60,597 bases of DNA. It comes from Chlamydiota bacterium. Its GTDB lineage: Bacteria; Auribacterota; JACPWU01. The notes beneath the pieces were generated by a model that saw nothing but the letters and a program-made list of their open reading frames with translations, made no database searches and was not told where the DNA came from. Positions 33,754 to 43,059 of this stretch are shown one piece after another (within the stretch, counting starts at the first letter, position 1; the number at the start of each line of letters is the position of its first letter). The DNA lies in assembly GCA_016178055.1 (NCBI GenBank), contig JACOUC010000071.1, positions 1 through 60,597 on the forward strand, written 5' to 3'. Position numbers and translations under genes: made by a program.

Positions 33754-34605
33754 ATGACCGGTCAACTCTATATCGTAGCGACTCCGATTGGAAATCTTGA
33801 AGACATTTCTTTGAGAGCACTTAGGACTTTAAAAGAAGTGCATCTCATCGCTTGTGAAGATACAAGACAGACGCTTAAACTTCTTGAATTTTATCAAATT
33901 AAAACACCTTTGGTCAGCTATCATGATTTTAATGAGGAGAAAAGGGCCCATGAGCTGGTTGAGAAGTTGAGGAAAGGAAATGATATTGCTTTGGTCAGCG
34001 ATGCAGGAACTCCCGGAATTTCAGATCCAGGGTATCGAATTATTTCTCTGGCTGCAGAATTAAAGTTTTCCATTATCCCCATTCCTGGGGCCTCTGCTTT
34101 TTTGAGCGCTTTAGTGATTTCAGGACTCCCGACGGATCGTTTTATATTTGAGGGATTCCTTCCAGAAAAGAAAATGGCAAGACGTAAACATCTGATGCTT
34201 TTAAAAGAGGAAGAAAGAACGATCGTTTTTTATGAATCTCCTAAACGTATACACGAAAGTCTAGAAGATGCCCTTGAAATTCTTGGGGACCGAAGAGCCA
34301 CACTTGCCCGCGAGCTGACCAAAAAATTTGAATCGGTTGAAAGGGGATCTCTTCGTGAACTTGTTGATGGCGGTACGAACAGCTCTCCTAAAGGAGAATA
34401 TGTTCTCGTCCTTGAAGGGAAAAAAGAAGTCTCTTCACGAGCTCAGGATTCTTCCATTGAAGAGGAAATTGAAGAGGCAATTCAAAAATTACATCTTTCT
34501 AAGAAGGAGGCGATTCAGTGGGTGGCCCATCGACGAGGGAGTTCAAAGAGAGAAGTTTATCAACATACACTGCGTGAAAATAAGTCCTCCAACTCTCCTT
34601 TTTAA
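33754..34605 (+). CDS. rsmI: 16S rRNA (cytidine-1402-2'-O)-methyltransferase
   Basis: RsmI, which 2'-O-methylates C1402 in the ribosomal P site. A tetrapyrrole methylase fold: LYIVATPIGNLEDISLRALRTL near the start, then IACEDTRQTLKLL, LVSDAGTPGISDPGYR and IPGASAFLSALVISGLP, and the FEGFLPEKK motif. The C-terminal extension has SKKEAIQWVAHRRGSSKREVYQ, typical of full-length RsmI. Length is 283 residues, as expected. It stands alone between two intergenic repeats. Confidence 0.96.
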   Translation: MTGQLYIVATPIGNLEDISLRALRTLKEVHLIACEDTRQTLKLLEFYQIKTPLVSYHDFNEEKRAHELVEKLRKGNDIALVSDAGTPGISDPGYRIISLAAELKFSIIPIPGASAFLSALVISGLPTDRFIFEGFLPEKKMARRKHLMLLKEEERTIVFYESPKRIHESLEDALEILGDRRATLARELTKKFESVERGSLRELVDGGTNSSPKGEYVLVLEGKKEVSSRAQDSSIEEEIEEAIQKLHLSKKEAIQWVAHRRGSSKREVYQHTLRENKSSNSPF

Positions 34606-34733
34606 TTCAAAATTTAAAAGTCAAAATGCAAAATGACAACCTAAAATCCAAAATTTCCTATGCTATCTCAAGGGAAACATTTTAAGTTTTACATTGTCCG
34701 ACAAGATTTTTGATGTTTGATTTTTGGATTTTC
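34606..34733 (-). repeat. CAAAAATCAAAATG element between rsmI and the subtilase
   Basis: Same arms as at 33561-33690; the core reads GCTATCTCAAGGGAAAC. It separates the convergent ends of rsmI and the giant protease gene. Confidence 0.8.
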
Positions 34734-34742
34734 ACAGTCCAT

Positions 34743-37700
34743 TTATTCAATTTTCTTCCTAAAATAAACAGTAGCATCAATATTGAAAGAAGCCGTTTGA
34801 TTATTCTTGCTCCAAATCCAATAAGAGCTACCGCCTGAAAAACCAGACACATTCTGTCCCCAGGGAGCTGCTCCATAGACTCCCCAAGAAGTTGCATTCT
34901 CCCATGAGGTATCATTAAAGTCTTTCTCTTTCCAATCTGAAGGGGCGTTCGTTGAACATTTCCAGGTGGTGTCAGAATTGAGTGAATAAGTCCCCGTCAT
35001 TTTGAAAAGCATTCCTGCTTTATAGCCATGGTCTTTCGCTTCCACAGCGAGAATATCTCCTGAAGAAGCAGAAATACTTGTATTCTGAGGCTGATACCAT
35101 TTATTCCCACTCGCAATGAGCTTTCCATTAAGATACATTTTACATTCATCATCGCATGCCGATTGGATTTTGCATTGTCCGACAGGGGCATTCGCATCTC
35201 CCACCTTGAAGCGAAAGTAGGCGACAGGATTACTTTCAAAATCGGAGGGACCAACCCATTCGGCTGAAGCATCAATTCCAGGGCGTATTCCCCAAGGGGA
35301 AGATCCATTTTCCCCAAGGGACGAGGCGTTCAGCCAACTGGAGGTATCATAATTCTGAGAGGTCCAAGAATTATTATTTCCACTCATGGATTCTGTGGTA
35401 ACAACCCATGTGGTATTTGAGACGATGGTTTTCCCATTGTAGTCCATCGATGCAATGAGTCCACCCGGTCCGCCAAAATTATCGACCTTAAAGGCGATGA
35501 CATCTCCTTTGTTGACATTAAGACCAAACGATTTTGTTTTCCACCATTCGCTGCTACCTCCGATGAGTTTCCCATTTTGATAAAGGGAGAATTGATTGTC
35601 CGCAGTGACATAGATCGTTGCATTCGGGAGTTCAGGAATGGTTTTACGTGTATAGAAATGAATGTTTTTTTCTGTATCGAGGCTTCCCCAGATCCAAGAA
35701 TGAGCGGCATCCGTTGACGACATTTGGTTCAACATTCCAGAGTATCCCCATGGACCTGAGCCCAAGCCGTAGAGTTCAAGCGATGGGGCCCAGTGACCAT
35801 CATCAAAACTCTTTTTCTCCCAGTTTGTTTCTTGGAAAAGAGATCCCTTCCATGAGGAATCCGTTCCGATCGATCTTCTTTTACCATTGTCATCAATATA
35901 GGTGATTAATGCACTCAGTCCTCCGGGTCCTCCTTGATTGATTCCATGAATGGCAAACAAAGTTCCCGTTTTGACCGTAGCAATATACGTTTTAGGAAGC
36001 CACCAAGAGTCCCCTGAACCTAAAGATTGACCATCCATCCAGGCTTCAAAAACATTGTCGGCTGTAATGTTAATTTTTGCATTCAGTGTGAAATCAACTT
36101 TAAATCTCACATAAAAAGTGGATTCAAAAGGATTTTCGAGCCCTATCCAATAGGCTGAGGAATCAAATCCATTTACAACGCTTCCCCAAGGGCCCTTTCC
36201 GTAAGGATAATGTTCGCTAGCCGATTGCCAGGAGGTATCGTCAAAATTAATTTCTTTCCAATCTGAGGCTGCCGTCTTTGAAACCTTCACAAGAAAATTG
36301 GAAGGTTTGATCTTGCTTCCATGTTGAACTTGAAAAATCAAGCCCCCAATCCAACCATAATTATTCACTTTGATGGCGATCGAATCTCCAAGCTTGCATA
36401 AATGGGTACCTGGAATATACCATTTTGAGCCCGTTCCAATGAGTGTCCCATTAGCATAAAGTTGATACGCATCATCTCCCGATATCAATATTTTTGCAGG
36501 ATAGTCTGTACCACTTAATGGGTCTGTCCCAATGGATTTCTCCTGCCCATCTGTATAACCATCTGAATCCGAATCAGGATTAAAGGGATTGGTCCCCAAG
36601 GCCAATTCGTCTTGGTCGGACAAACCATCAGCATCTGAATCAAGGCTGGAGCTCAAAATTACATTAGAAATAAGAGCCACGTTTCCGACATCATCCTTCG
36701 TTTTGATTGCGACGTAATAAGTGCTTTGGAGAAGATTGATTCCCGATAGAGTGAATGTTTCTGTGCTTCCAGCCGTTTGAGGTGTGGGTGGACTTGAAAC
36801 GAGTGTGCCTTGCGAGAAATTAGATTCTGTGATCATTGAAGTTGAATAGCGAATTTCATAGGATGTGGCTTTGCCGGTCATCCCATCATCTCCAGGCGCT
36901 GTCCACGAAAGATTCATCGAAGTGGCATTCGGTAAAGAAGTCACTCTTAAATCACTGATCGCACTCGGAGCTGAGGTATCTTGTGAAACTTCTAATTCAG
37001 CATTTAAGGTGACAGAACTTTTTTGGGGATCATTGCTTTTGATATTAATCGCACCCTTATAAGTTCCTCCCGAAAGATTTGTTGCATCGTATTGAAGGGT
37101 AACGGTGCTTGATTGATTGGGAGCGACAGTTCCAGAAGTCGGTTGAGCTGCGAGCCAGGCATAATTGGTTTTAGCATCTAAAATCTGAAGATCATCGACA
37201 TACAGTCCTTCGTAAAAGTTGAGATAGGCATCGACGGTGTTAAAGGTGAATCGTAACAACACCTTATATCCCTTGTAAGAAGTTAAGTCGAGCTGTCCTG
37301 AAGAAGTCCAGGCTTGTTCAGAGGCATTTTTAGAATCTTTATACCAAAGGAGGTTCCATGTCTTTCCACTATCTTTGGAAATTTCTAAATAGGTTTTGTC
37401 GTAAGACCCGTAGGCATAATTCTCGACACTTCGCCAAAATTGGAAGGAGAGTCCAGGACTCACTCCTGAGGTTAAATCAATGGGTGAAGAGGTAAGCGTT
37501 CCACTGTTCTTCGCCCCGGTGTCATAATTTCCTTTGGTTTCACTCCCATAGTAGAAAGAATGGGTTGGGCTGCTGTTTTTTCTTGTGGATTGATGCCAAA
37601 GTCCTGTTGCCGTCCATCCAGCAGCGCTTTCCATATCATCTTTATAAACCACTGAGGCTTCATCAGTCGTAGCCGATGGAACATTTGATAACCCGGAGAT

Positions 37701-40700
37701 ATTTCCGACATCATCAATGGCCTTGAGTGCAAAATAGTATTTTGTTTTTTGAGTGAGACTCGTGATGTTGAGTTCCTCTAGACTTCCCGAAGGTTTGGGA
37801 GCGGGAACTCCTTTCACAAGCGTAGCAGAACTAAAATTAGAACTGTTAATAACACTGGTCGAGTAGCGAATCTCATAGGAGGTCGCTGTTCCACTCCCTC
37901 CATCATCTCCCGTCGCCGTCCATTTCAGCTTGATCGTAGAGTAAGAAACCATTTCGCTAGAAAGATTGGTCACGTCGGCAGGAGGGATGGTTTCCAGTCC
38001 TTGAAAGGCTTTATAAACATTGAGTCTTCCTCCCGATATCACCTTATCTGAAAGGCTAGAAATTTTATCGACATTGGCAAGGATTTGATTTTTGACTTTC
38101 AGATAATTCCACGACTGATTTCCTCCCCAAACGAGAGCACAGGCTCCAGCCACATGAGGGGTTGCCATGGACGTTCCACTCAGTGAGCCATAAGAATTAT
38201 TGGGCAGTGTACTGTAGATACTCACGCCAGGAGCTCCCAAATGAACGGTTTTTACACCGTAACTTGAAAAAGAAGCGAGGTTATCATTATGATCCGTTGC
38301 AGCAACAGCAATCACATTTTGCACATTATAGTTGGAAGGATAATTGGGAACTTGGTCATTATTGCTTGAGCTATTTCCAGCGGCTGCCACAAAGAGACAC
38401 CCTTTAGAATCTGCAAGTTTGATGGCATCGTATAAAGCTTGAGAATATCCACCGCCACCCCAGCTGTTGCTCATGATTTTGGCCCCATTCTTAGCAGCAT
38501 AAATCACCGCCGATACTGCATCAGAGGTATAACCAGAGCCACTCCCACTCAAGAATTTAAGAGGCATAATTTTTACAGTCCATGAAACACCAGCCACACC
38601 TACCCCATTATTGCCAACGCCGCCAATGGTTCCAGACACATGAGTCCCGTGCTTGTTGTCGTCCATGGGGTCATTGTCTTTGTTGACAAAGTCCCATCCT
38701 CGAATATCATCGACATAACCATTCCCATCATCATCTTTACCATTATTTGCAATTTCTCCCGGATTCGTCCAGATATTGGTGGAAAGATCCTGATGGCTGT
38801 AATCAACGCCTGTGTCGATGACCGCAACCACCACACTGGTACTCCCTTTGGTGATGTCCCAAGCTTCGGGGGCGTCAATATCGGCATCCACTGTTCCTCC
38901 CGTTTGACCTGTGTTATTGAGGCCATAAAGGCTGGAGAAGGATGGGTCATTGGGAATGGCCATGGTTTGGACAATATAATCAGGCTCAGCGTAGTCCACC
39001 AACCCGCTTGCCAAATACATGCGTGCCAATTCCATCGGATCAATTTGGGCAACTGTTTCAATTAATCGAGCACCAATTTCAGGATAGACTCTTATGGTAT
39101 GAGCATCCATTTGCTCAGCCAGATCTCGGATGGATATTTCGGACACTCCCTCTTTAAATTTCACCAAAATTTGTGAGGGGGCATACGCCGCTTTTTCTGA
39201 TGAATTCGTCAGGGCATCAGGTTCGATGGATTCTGTTCCGATGGCACTGGCGCTAGGAACTTCAGAAATATCATAGGTCAAATTTTCATCACCCGTATTT
39301 TGAATCGTTAATGTTTGAGATCCTGTCTGACCCGTATTCAAAGACATTTTTGGAATGCTGGAAGGAGTAACATTCATTTTGGGACCTGTTTTTGTTTTCC
39401 CGCTCACAACGTTTGAAAGGCTTGATGTATTGCCCAAATCATCGATCACCTTCATTGCAAAATAATAAGTTGTGCCCGCTGAAAGACCCGCCACTTCGAA
39501 AGATTCTGAAGAGCCTACAGGTTTTGGAACGGGCTCTCCAGACACCTGAGAAGCGGAAGAAAAATTAGAATCGTTGATGGAACTTGTCGAATATCGAATA
39601 TCATAGAGGGCGGCTGTCCCCGTATTCCCATCATCTCCTGTGGCCGTCCATCCTAACGTTACCGCATACTGTTCGAGTTCACCTACGGCTAAATTCGTCA
39701 CCGCCGCAGGTGGAGTGGTATCGGCTGAGCCTTCTGCCATGATTTGAACATCATCGACATACCAACCCTCGTAGCCATTATAAAGGGCATCGAGTGTGTT
39801 AAAATAAAACTGGACTTGAATGGCTTTGCCATCGTACTGCGATAAATCAAGTGCAACCTGAGACCATTTTCCTCCCGTTGAATAATATTTTGCATGGGTT
39901 TTCCACGTCACTCCTCCATCCTTTGAAACTCGAACAGAAGCCTCATCATAAGGAGGGAGATTTTCAGTGGTTAGATACTGGCTAAAAATCAACATCGAAG
40001 AGGTGGCCGAGGTTAAATAAATTTTGGGAGAGGTCGAGGATCCATAATTTGACTGACCCGTATTGTAAGTACCGGAAGACTCAATCCCGTAATAAAAAGC
40101 AGTGGTCGGGCTCATCGATTTTCGATTTGAAAGATGCCACAATGTTCCACCTCCATTTCCATCGGTGCCACTCGTCACCCAATTATTCTGACCATTCTCA
40201 AAATTTTCTTTGTAAAAAACCGTTCCATTGGTTGTGGTTCCTGAAGCCACATTAGAAAGAGTGGAGGTATTTCCCATGTTGTCGATCACTTTTAAGGCAA
40301 AGTAATATTTTGTGTTGGCTGAAAGCCCATCGACTTTATAAACTTCAGTTTGCCCTGAATCTTTGGGAGTGGGAAGACCCGTCACCTTGGTTAGAGAGGA
40401 CCAATTCGAGTCATTGATGGTACTGGTTGAATATCTCAAATCGTAAGAACTCGCTTTCCCTGTTGATCCATCATCCCCCGTCGCTATCCATGTAAGTGTT
40501 TCTGTAAAATAGGATTGGGTCTGAACCGCAAGATTCGTGACAGGACTTGGAGGAGTCGTGTCATTATCCATAAAATTATAAACATTGAGTCGGCCTCCCG
40601 TGACTGTTTTCCCGGAAAGAGAAGCAATCGGATCTACAGAAAGGAGTAGCTTATCTTTAATTTGCGAGTTTGTTAAATTTGGGAGTTGGGACCATATCAA

Positions 40701-41852
40701 TGCAACTCCTCCTGCCACATGGGGGGTTGCCATCGAGGTTCCACTCAGCGTTTTATACTGATTGTTGGGGGCCGTGCTGTAAATATTAACGCCTGGTGCG
40801 GCTAAGTCAACGGTTGTGAGACCATAATTTGAAAAAGACGCAAGGGCATCGTTATAATTCGTTGCTGCAACAGAAACAATGCTTGGATTGTCATAGGCCG
40901 CAGGATACATGGGAGACGAGTCTGCATTGGCCCCACTGTTTCCCGCAGCAGCAATGAAAAGGGCTCCGGCATTTCCATTGGCTGTAATAGCGTCTTTAAG
41001 GGATTGAGAAAACCCGCCACCTCCCCAACTGTTATTCGAAATTTTTGCCCCCATCTTGGTTGCATACTGAATGGCCAAAACCGCATTGGATGTTGAGCCG
41101 GAACCACTCGAGCTTAAAAATTTAAGAGCCATTAACTTGGCCTTCCAGACCACTCCAACAACTCCTGTGCTGTTATTCCCCACTCCTGCAATGGTTCCAG
41201 CCACATGAGTCCCATGATAATGATCATCCATGGGATCTCCATCCTTATTATAGAAATCATAGCCATGAATATCGTCCACATATCCGTTTCCATCGTCGTC
41301 CTTTCCATTTCCCGGCGTTTCGCTCGGGTTTGTCCAAATATTGGCTGCAAGATCGGGATGGTTATAGTCGATTCCTGTATCAATGACAGCAATGACCAAA
41401 TTGGGATTTCCGGTTTGAGTACTCCAAGCCTCTGGGGCATCAATATCCGCGTCGACCTTTCCTCCGGTTTGTCCGGTGTTATTCATCCCATAGAGTTTGG
41501 AATAATCCGGATCATTGGGGGTCGTATCAATGCTCAAAAGATAATTGGGTTCTGCATAGCGGATTTTCGAAGATTTTTCGAGCTCGGCAATGGCTTCTTC
41601 AACCGAGGTGTTTGAATCTAGTTTATAATGATGAACATTATTGATGGAAAATTTTTCAAGACGTTCCGCGTTGATCAATCGTCTCAGCTGACGGATCTCA
41701 GCGCTCGAAACACCCGAATTATACCGAACGAGAATTTCGTCCGGAACATATTTCTTTTCTTCATCTGAAAAAATGTATAAACCCCCATAACCCCATAGCC
41801 CTAACCCCAACAACACAACTCCACACCTCTGGCTCCAGGTGGACTTCTTCAT
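34743..41852 (-). CDS. giant secreted subtilase with two catalytic domains
   Basis: A 2369-residue S8 protease. Residues 1-30 form a signal anchor or signal peptide. Two tandem units follow. Unit one: I9-like prodomain (about 36-105), catalytic domain with Asp158, His213, Asn305, Ser373, an Fn3 domain (436-540), a jelly-roll adhesion domain (545-708) and an Fn3 (717-820). Unit two: prodomain (890-960), catalytic domain with Asp1013, His1068, Asn1160, Ser1228, Fn3 and jelly-roll domains, another Fn3. Then a thrombospondin-3 type DxDxDG calcium repeat (about 1735-1770) and four about 130-residue repeats to the C-terminus (ISGDDAYQLYANG, ITADNVFEAWMDG, VTADNQFSLYQNG, CDDECKMYLNG). It probably degrades extracellular protein and binds glycans. 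It follows the I9-like gene in a c-di-GMP riboswitch operon. Confidence 0.92.
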   Translation of the reverse strand: MKKSTWSQRCGVVLLGLGLWGYGGLYIFSDEEKKYVPDEILVRYNSGVSSAEIRQLRRLINAERLEKFSINNVHHYKLDSNTSVEEAIAELEKSSKIRYAEPNYLLSIDTTPNDPDYSKLYGMNNTGQTGGKVDADIDAPEAWSTQTGNPNLVIAVIDTGIDYNHPDLAANIWTNPSETPGNGKDDDGNGYVDDIHGYDFYNKDGDPMDDHYHGTHVAGTIAGVGNNSTGVVGVVWKAKLMALKFLSSSGSGSTSNAVLAIQYATKMGAKISNNSWGGGGFSQSLKDAITANGNAGALFIAAAGNSGANADSSPMYPAAYDNPSIVSVAATNYNDALASFSNYGLTTVDLAAPGVNIYSTAPNNQYKTLSGTSMATPHVAGGVALIWSQLPNLTNSQIKDKLLLSVDPIASLSGKTVTGGRLNVYNFMDNDTTPPSPVTNLAVQTQSYFTETLTWIATGDDGSTGKASSYDLRYSTSTINDSNWSSLTKVTGLPTPKDSGQTEVYKVDGLSANTKYYFALKVIDNMGNTSTLSNVASGTTTNGTVFYKENFENGQNNWVTSGTDGNGGGTLWHLSNRKSMSPTTAFYYGIESSGTYNTGQSNYGSSTSPKIYLTSATSSMLIFSQYLTTENLPPYDEASVRVSKDGGVTWKTHAKYYSTGGKWSQVALDLSQYDGKAIQVQFYFNTLDALYNGYEGWYVDDVQIMAEGSADTTPPAAVTNLAVGELEQYAVTLGWTATGDDGNTGTAALYDIRYSTSSINDSNFSSASQVSGEPVPKPVGSSESFEVAGLSAGTTYYFAMKVIDDLGNTSSLSNVVSGKTKTGPKMNVTPSSIPKMSLNTGQTGSQTLTIQNTGDENLTYDISEVPSASAIGTESIEPDALTNSSEKAAYAPSQILVKFKEGVSEISIRDLAEQMDAHTIRVYPEIGARLIETVAQIDPMELARMYLASGLVDYAEPDYIVQTMAIPNDPSFSSLYGLNNTGQTGGTVDADIDAPEAWDITKGSTSVVVAVIDTGVDYSHQDLSTNIWTNPGEIANNGKDDDGNGYVDDIRGWDFVNKDNDPMDDNKHGTHVSGTIGGVGNNGVGVAGVSWTVKIMPLKFLSGSGSGYTSDAVSAVIYAAKNGAKIMSNSWGGGGYSQALYDAIKLADSKGCLFVAAAGNSSSNNDQVPNYPSNYNVQNVIAVAATDHNDNLASFSSYGVKTVHLGAPGVSIYSTLPNNSYGSLSGTSMATPHVAGACALVWGGNQSWNYLKVKNQILANVDKISSLSDKVISGGRLNVYKAFQGLETIPPADVTNLSSEMVSYSTIKLKWTATGDDGGSGTATSYEIRYSTSVINSSNFSSATLVKGVPAPKPSGSLEELNITSLTQKTKYYFALKAIDDVGNISGLSNVPSATTDEASVVYKDDMESAAGWTATGLWHQSTRKNSSPTHSFYYGSETKGNYDTGAKNSGTLTSSPIDLTSGVSPGLSFQFWRSVENYAYGSYDKTYLEISKDSGKTWNLLWYKDSKNASEQAWTSSGQLDLTSYKGYKVLLRFTFNTVDAYLNFYEGLYVDDLQILDAKTNYAWLAAQPTSGTVAPNQSSTVTLQYDATNLSGGTYKGAINIKSNDPQKSSVTLNAELEVSQDTSAPSAISDLRVTSLPNATSMNLSWTAPGDDGMTGKATSYEIRYSTSMITESNFSQGTLVSSPPTPQTAGSTETFTLSGINLLQSTYYVAIKTKDDVGNVALISNVILSSSLDSDADGLSDQDELALGTNPFNPDSDSDGYTDGQEKSIGTDPLSGTDYPAKILISGDDAYQLYANGTLIGTGSKWYIPGTHLCKLGDSIAIKVNNYGWIGGLIFQVQHGSKIKPSNFLVKVSKTAASDWKEINFDDTSWQSASEHYPYGKGPWGSVVNGFDSSAYWIGLENPFESTFYVRFKVDFTLNAKINITADNVFEAWMDGQSLGSGDSWWLPKTYIATVKTGTLFAIHGINQGGPGGLSALITYIDDNGKRRSIGTDSSWKGSLFQETNWEKKSFDDGHWAPSLELYGLGSGPWGYSGMLNQMSSTDAAHSWIWGSLDTEKNIHFYTRKTIPELPNATIYVTADNQFSLYQNGKLIGGSSEWWKTKSFGLNVNKGDVIAFKVDNFGGPGGLIASMDYNGKTIVSNTTWVVTTESMSGNNNSWTSQNYDTSSWLNASSLGENGSSPWGIRPGIDASAEWVGPSDFESNPVAYFRFKVGDANAPVGQCKIQSACDDECKMYLNGKLIASGNKWYQPQNTSISASSGDILAVEAKDHGYKAGMLFKMTGTYSLNSDTTWKCSTNAPSDWKEKDFNDTSWENATSWGVYGAAPWGQNVSGFSGGSSYWIWSKNNQTASFNIDATVYFRKKIE

Positions 41853-41890
41853 AGAATCCCGGCCCTTCTTCGCGTAGTGCTTGAGTGCGT

Positions 41891-42223
41891 TTATGATTCT
41901 ACGTCTAGCGCTTCCACCTTCTGATTCGACTCGGCATATTCGATCTCAGAATTCTGATTCAGGACATCAATCAACTGATGAACATCCTGACCTTCTCGCG
42001 TGTGACAAAGAAAAAGATTTTCTACCAAGGAGTACTTTTCGATGACCGTTAGCTTGTATTGGTCGAACACGGATTGGATTTTTTCTTCCGAAACTCCAAC
42101 CTTAAACCGGACGAGAATTTCTCCTTGAGTTCCCCTCTCCTCTAACTTGTCTTTTTCAGACTCAGCATTAAGAAAACTGGCCATAATGTTCATCTCCATT
42201 AGAATTAAAAGAATCATTCTCAT
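41891..42223 (-). CDS. stand-alone subtilisin prodomain (I9-like) inhibitor/chaperone
   Basis: A 110-residue exported protein. After a short hydrophobic leader ending in FLNA, it has GEILVRFKVGVSEEKIQSVF, VIEKYSLVENLFLCHT and the end EIEYAESNQKVEA. This is the same pattern as the prodomains of the next gene (EILVRYNSGVSS..., IRYAEPNY). Free I9-like proteins fold and inhibit subtilases. It is 38 bp upstream of the giant subtilase in the same direction and directly downstream of the c-di-GMP riboswitch terminator. A dedicated chaperone or safety inhibitor is the likely role. Confidence 0.78.
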   Translation of the reverse strand: MRMILLILMEMNIMASFLNAESEKDKLEERGTQGEILVRFKVGVSEEKIQSVFDQYKLTVIEKYSLVENLFLCHTREGQDVHQLIDVLNQNSEIEYAESNQKVEALDVES

Positions 42224-42241
42224 CTGGCACCTAGAAACGTG

Positions 42242-42294
42242 AAAAAAAAAGCGCCCATTCTTTCACAGACACTTCTCCGTAAAAGAATAGACGC
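42242..42294 (-). terminator. expression-platform terminator of the c-di-GMP riboswitch
   Basis: On the minus strand GCGTCTATTCTTTTAC pairs with GTGAAAGAATGGGCGC, followed by nine T. It lies just before the I9-like gene start. Confidence 0.85.
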
Positions 42295-42490
42295 TTTATG
42301 ACCTTCAACCTCTGGTAGCCTGGCAGCCCCTTAAGAACCACTGATCGTCGTTCGTATCTCGTATATCGCCAAAAAAAGGATTAAAATCCCTTATAGCCAA
42401 ATGCGAGCCACGCTTCACGAAAAGCGGCCTTTTTAGGACCCATAGCTTTGCGTCCTACCCTTACGGATAGTTTGCCCTTTTCAGAGAAAC
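42242..42490 (-). promoter_or_regulatory. cyclic di-GMP-I (GEMM) riboswitch
   Basis: On the minus strand: GGGCAAAC (42477-42470), a hairpin CTATCCGTAAGGGTAG, then the hallmark GGACGCAAAGC (42455-42445) and GCTATGGGTCC. The closing part CTGCCAGGCTACCAGAGG is at 42326-42309. These are the conserved blocks of the GEMM-I motif. The second stem carries a long insertion of about 100 nt that contains its own hairpins, including AAGGGATTTTAATCCTTT with a T-run. A terminator follows, so c-di-GMP would control the I9-like and subtilase genes. Sensing of cGAMP by this motif class cannot be excluded. Confidence 0.9.
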
Positions 42491-42515
42491 TTATTCGATT
42501 GTTATATCACTCTTA

Positions 42516-42543
42516 ATTATAAAACCATTACAGCTGATGTCAA
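42516..42543 (-). promoter_or_regulatory. strong sigma70 promoter of the riboswitch operon
   Basis: TTGACA (42543-42538) and TATAAT (42521-42516) are both perfect consensus boxes with a 16-bp spacer. The predicted start near 42509 leaves about 30 nt before the riboswitch core. Confidence 0.85.
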
Positions 42544-42683
42544 TAGATAGATCTTAGAATCACTGATAAATAGTCTCCAAAAATTCCTTAACTTATTGGA
42601 AAAGAATGAGTAACATTTAATTATTTTTTAGAAAAAATTTAATCTAAATCTGGAGTTAGATAAGAGATGCGAGGATAGAGAAA

Positions 42684-43013
42684 TTACCATTCGTGAAAAA
42701 TAAAGAAAACAGCAGCAACGATCATGCCAAAACCAACCAAATAATTCCATTTTAGGGGCTCTTTGAGATAGAAAAGAGAAAAAATGGAAAAAACGACCAA
42801 AGTAATGACTTCTTGCATGGTCTTTAATTGAGCTGCGCTATAGGATCCATGTCCGAAGCGATTGGCTGGAACTTGAAAACAGTATTCTACAAAAGCGATG
42901 AGCCAACTGATGATAATAACCTTCCACAAAGCGGACTGTTTAAATTTAAGATGCCCGTACCAAGCAAAGGTCATGAAAATATTAGAAATGGTTAAAAGAA
43001 ATGCCGTTCTCAT
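42684..43013 (-). CDS. DUF486 (DMT-like) small membrane protein
   Basis: A 109-residue protein with four hydrophobic helices. It carries the DUF486 family blocks FMTFAWYGHLK, FVEYCFQVPANRFGH, SAAQLKTMQEVITLVVF and LYLKEPLKWNYL-like YLKEPLKWNYLVGF. Function is unknown but the family is related to drug/metabolite transporters. The frame is open to 43115, but that would overlap pyruvate carboxylase; ATG 43013 gives the normal family start (MRTAFLLTISNIFMTF). Confidence 0.88.
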   Translation of the reverse strand: MRTAFLLTISNIFMTFAWYGHLKFKQSALWKVIIISWLIAFVEYCFQVPANRFGHGSYSAAQLKTMQEVITLVVFSIFSLFYLKEPLKWNYLVGFGMIVAAVFFIFHEW

Positions 43014-43059
43014 ACTTAAAATGACGATATCAGTTTTGAAAAGATGAATCAATGAGTGA

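Noticed and set aside
38600-41615. Long antisense open frames within the subtilase gene
   Set aside because: They are Met/Ile-rich shadows of the Gly/Asp/Asn-rich coding strand and have no start signals.
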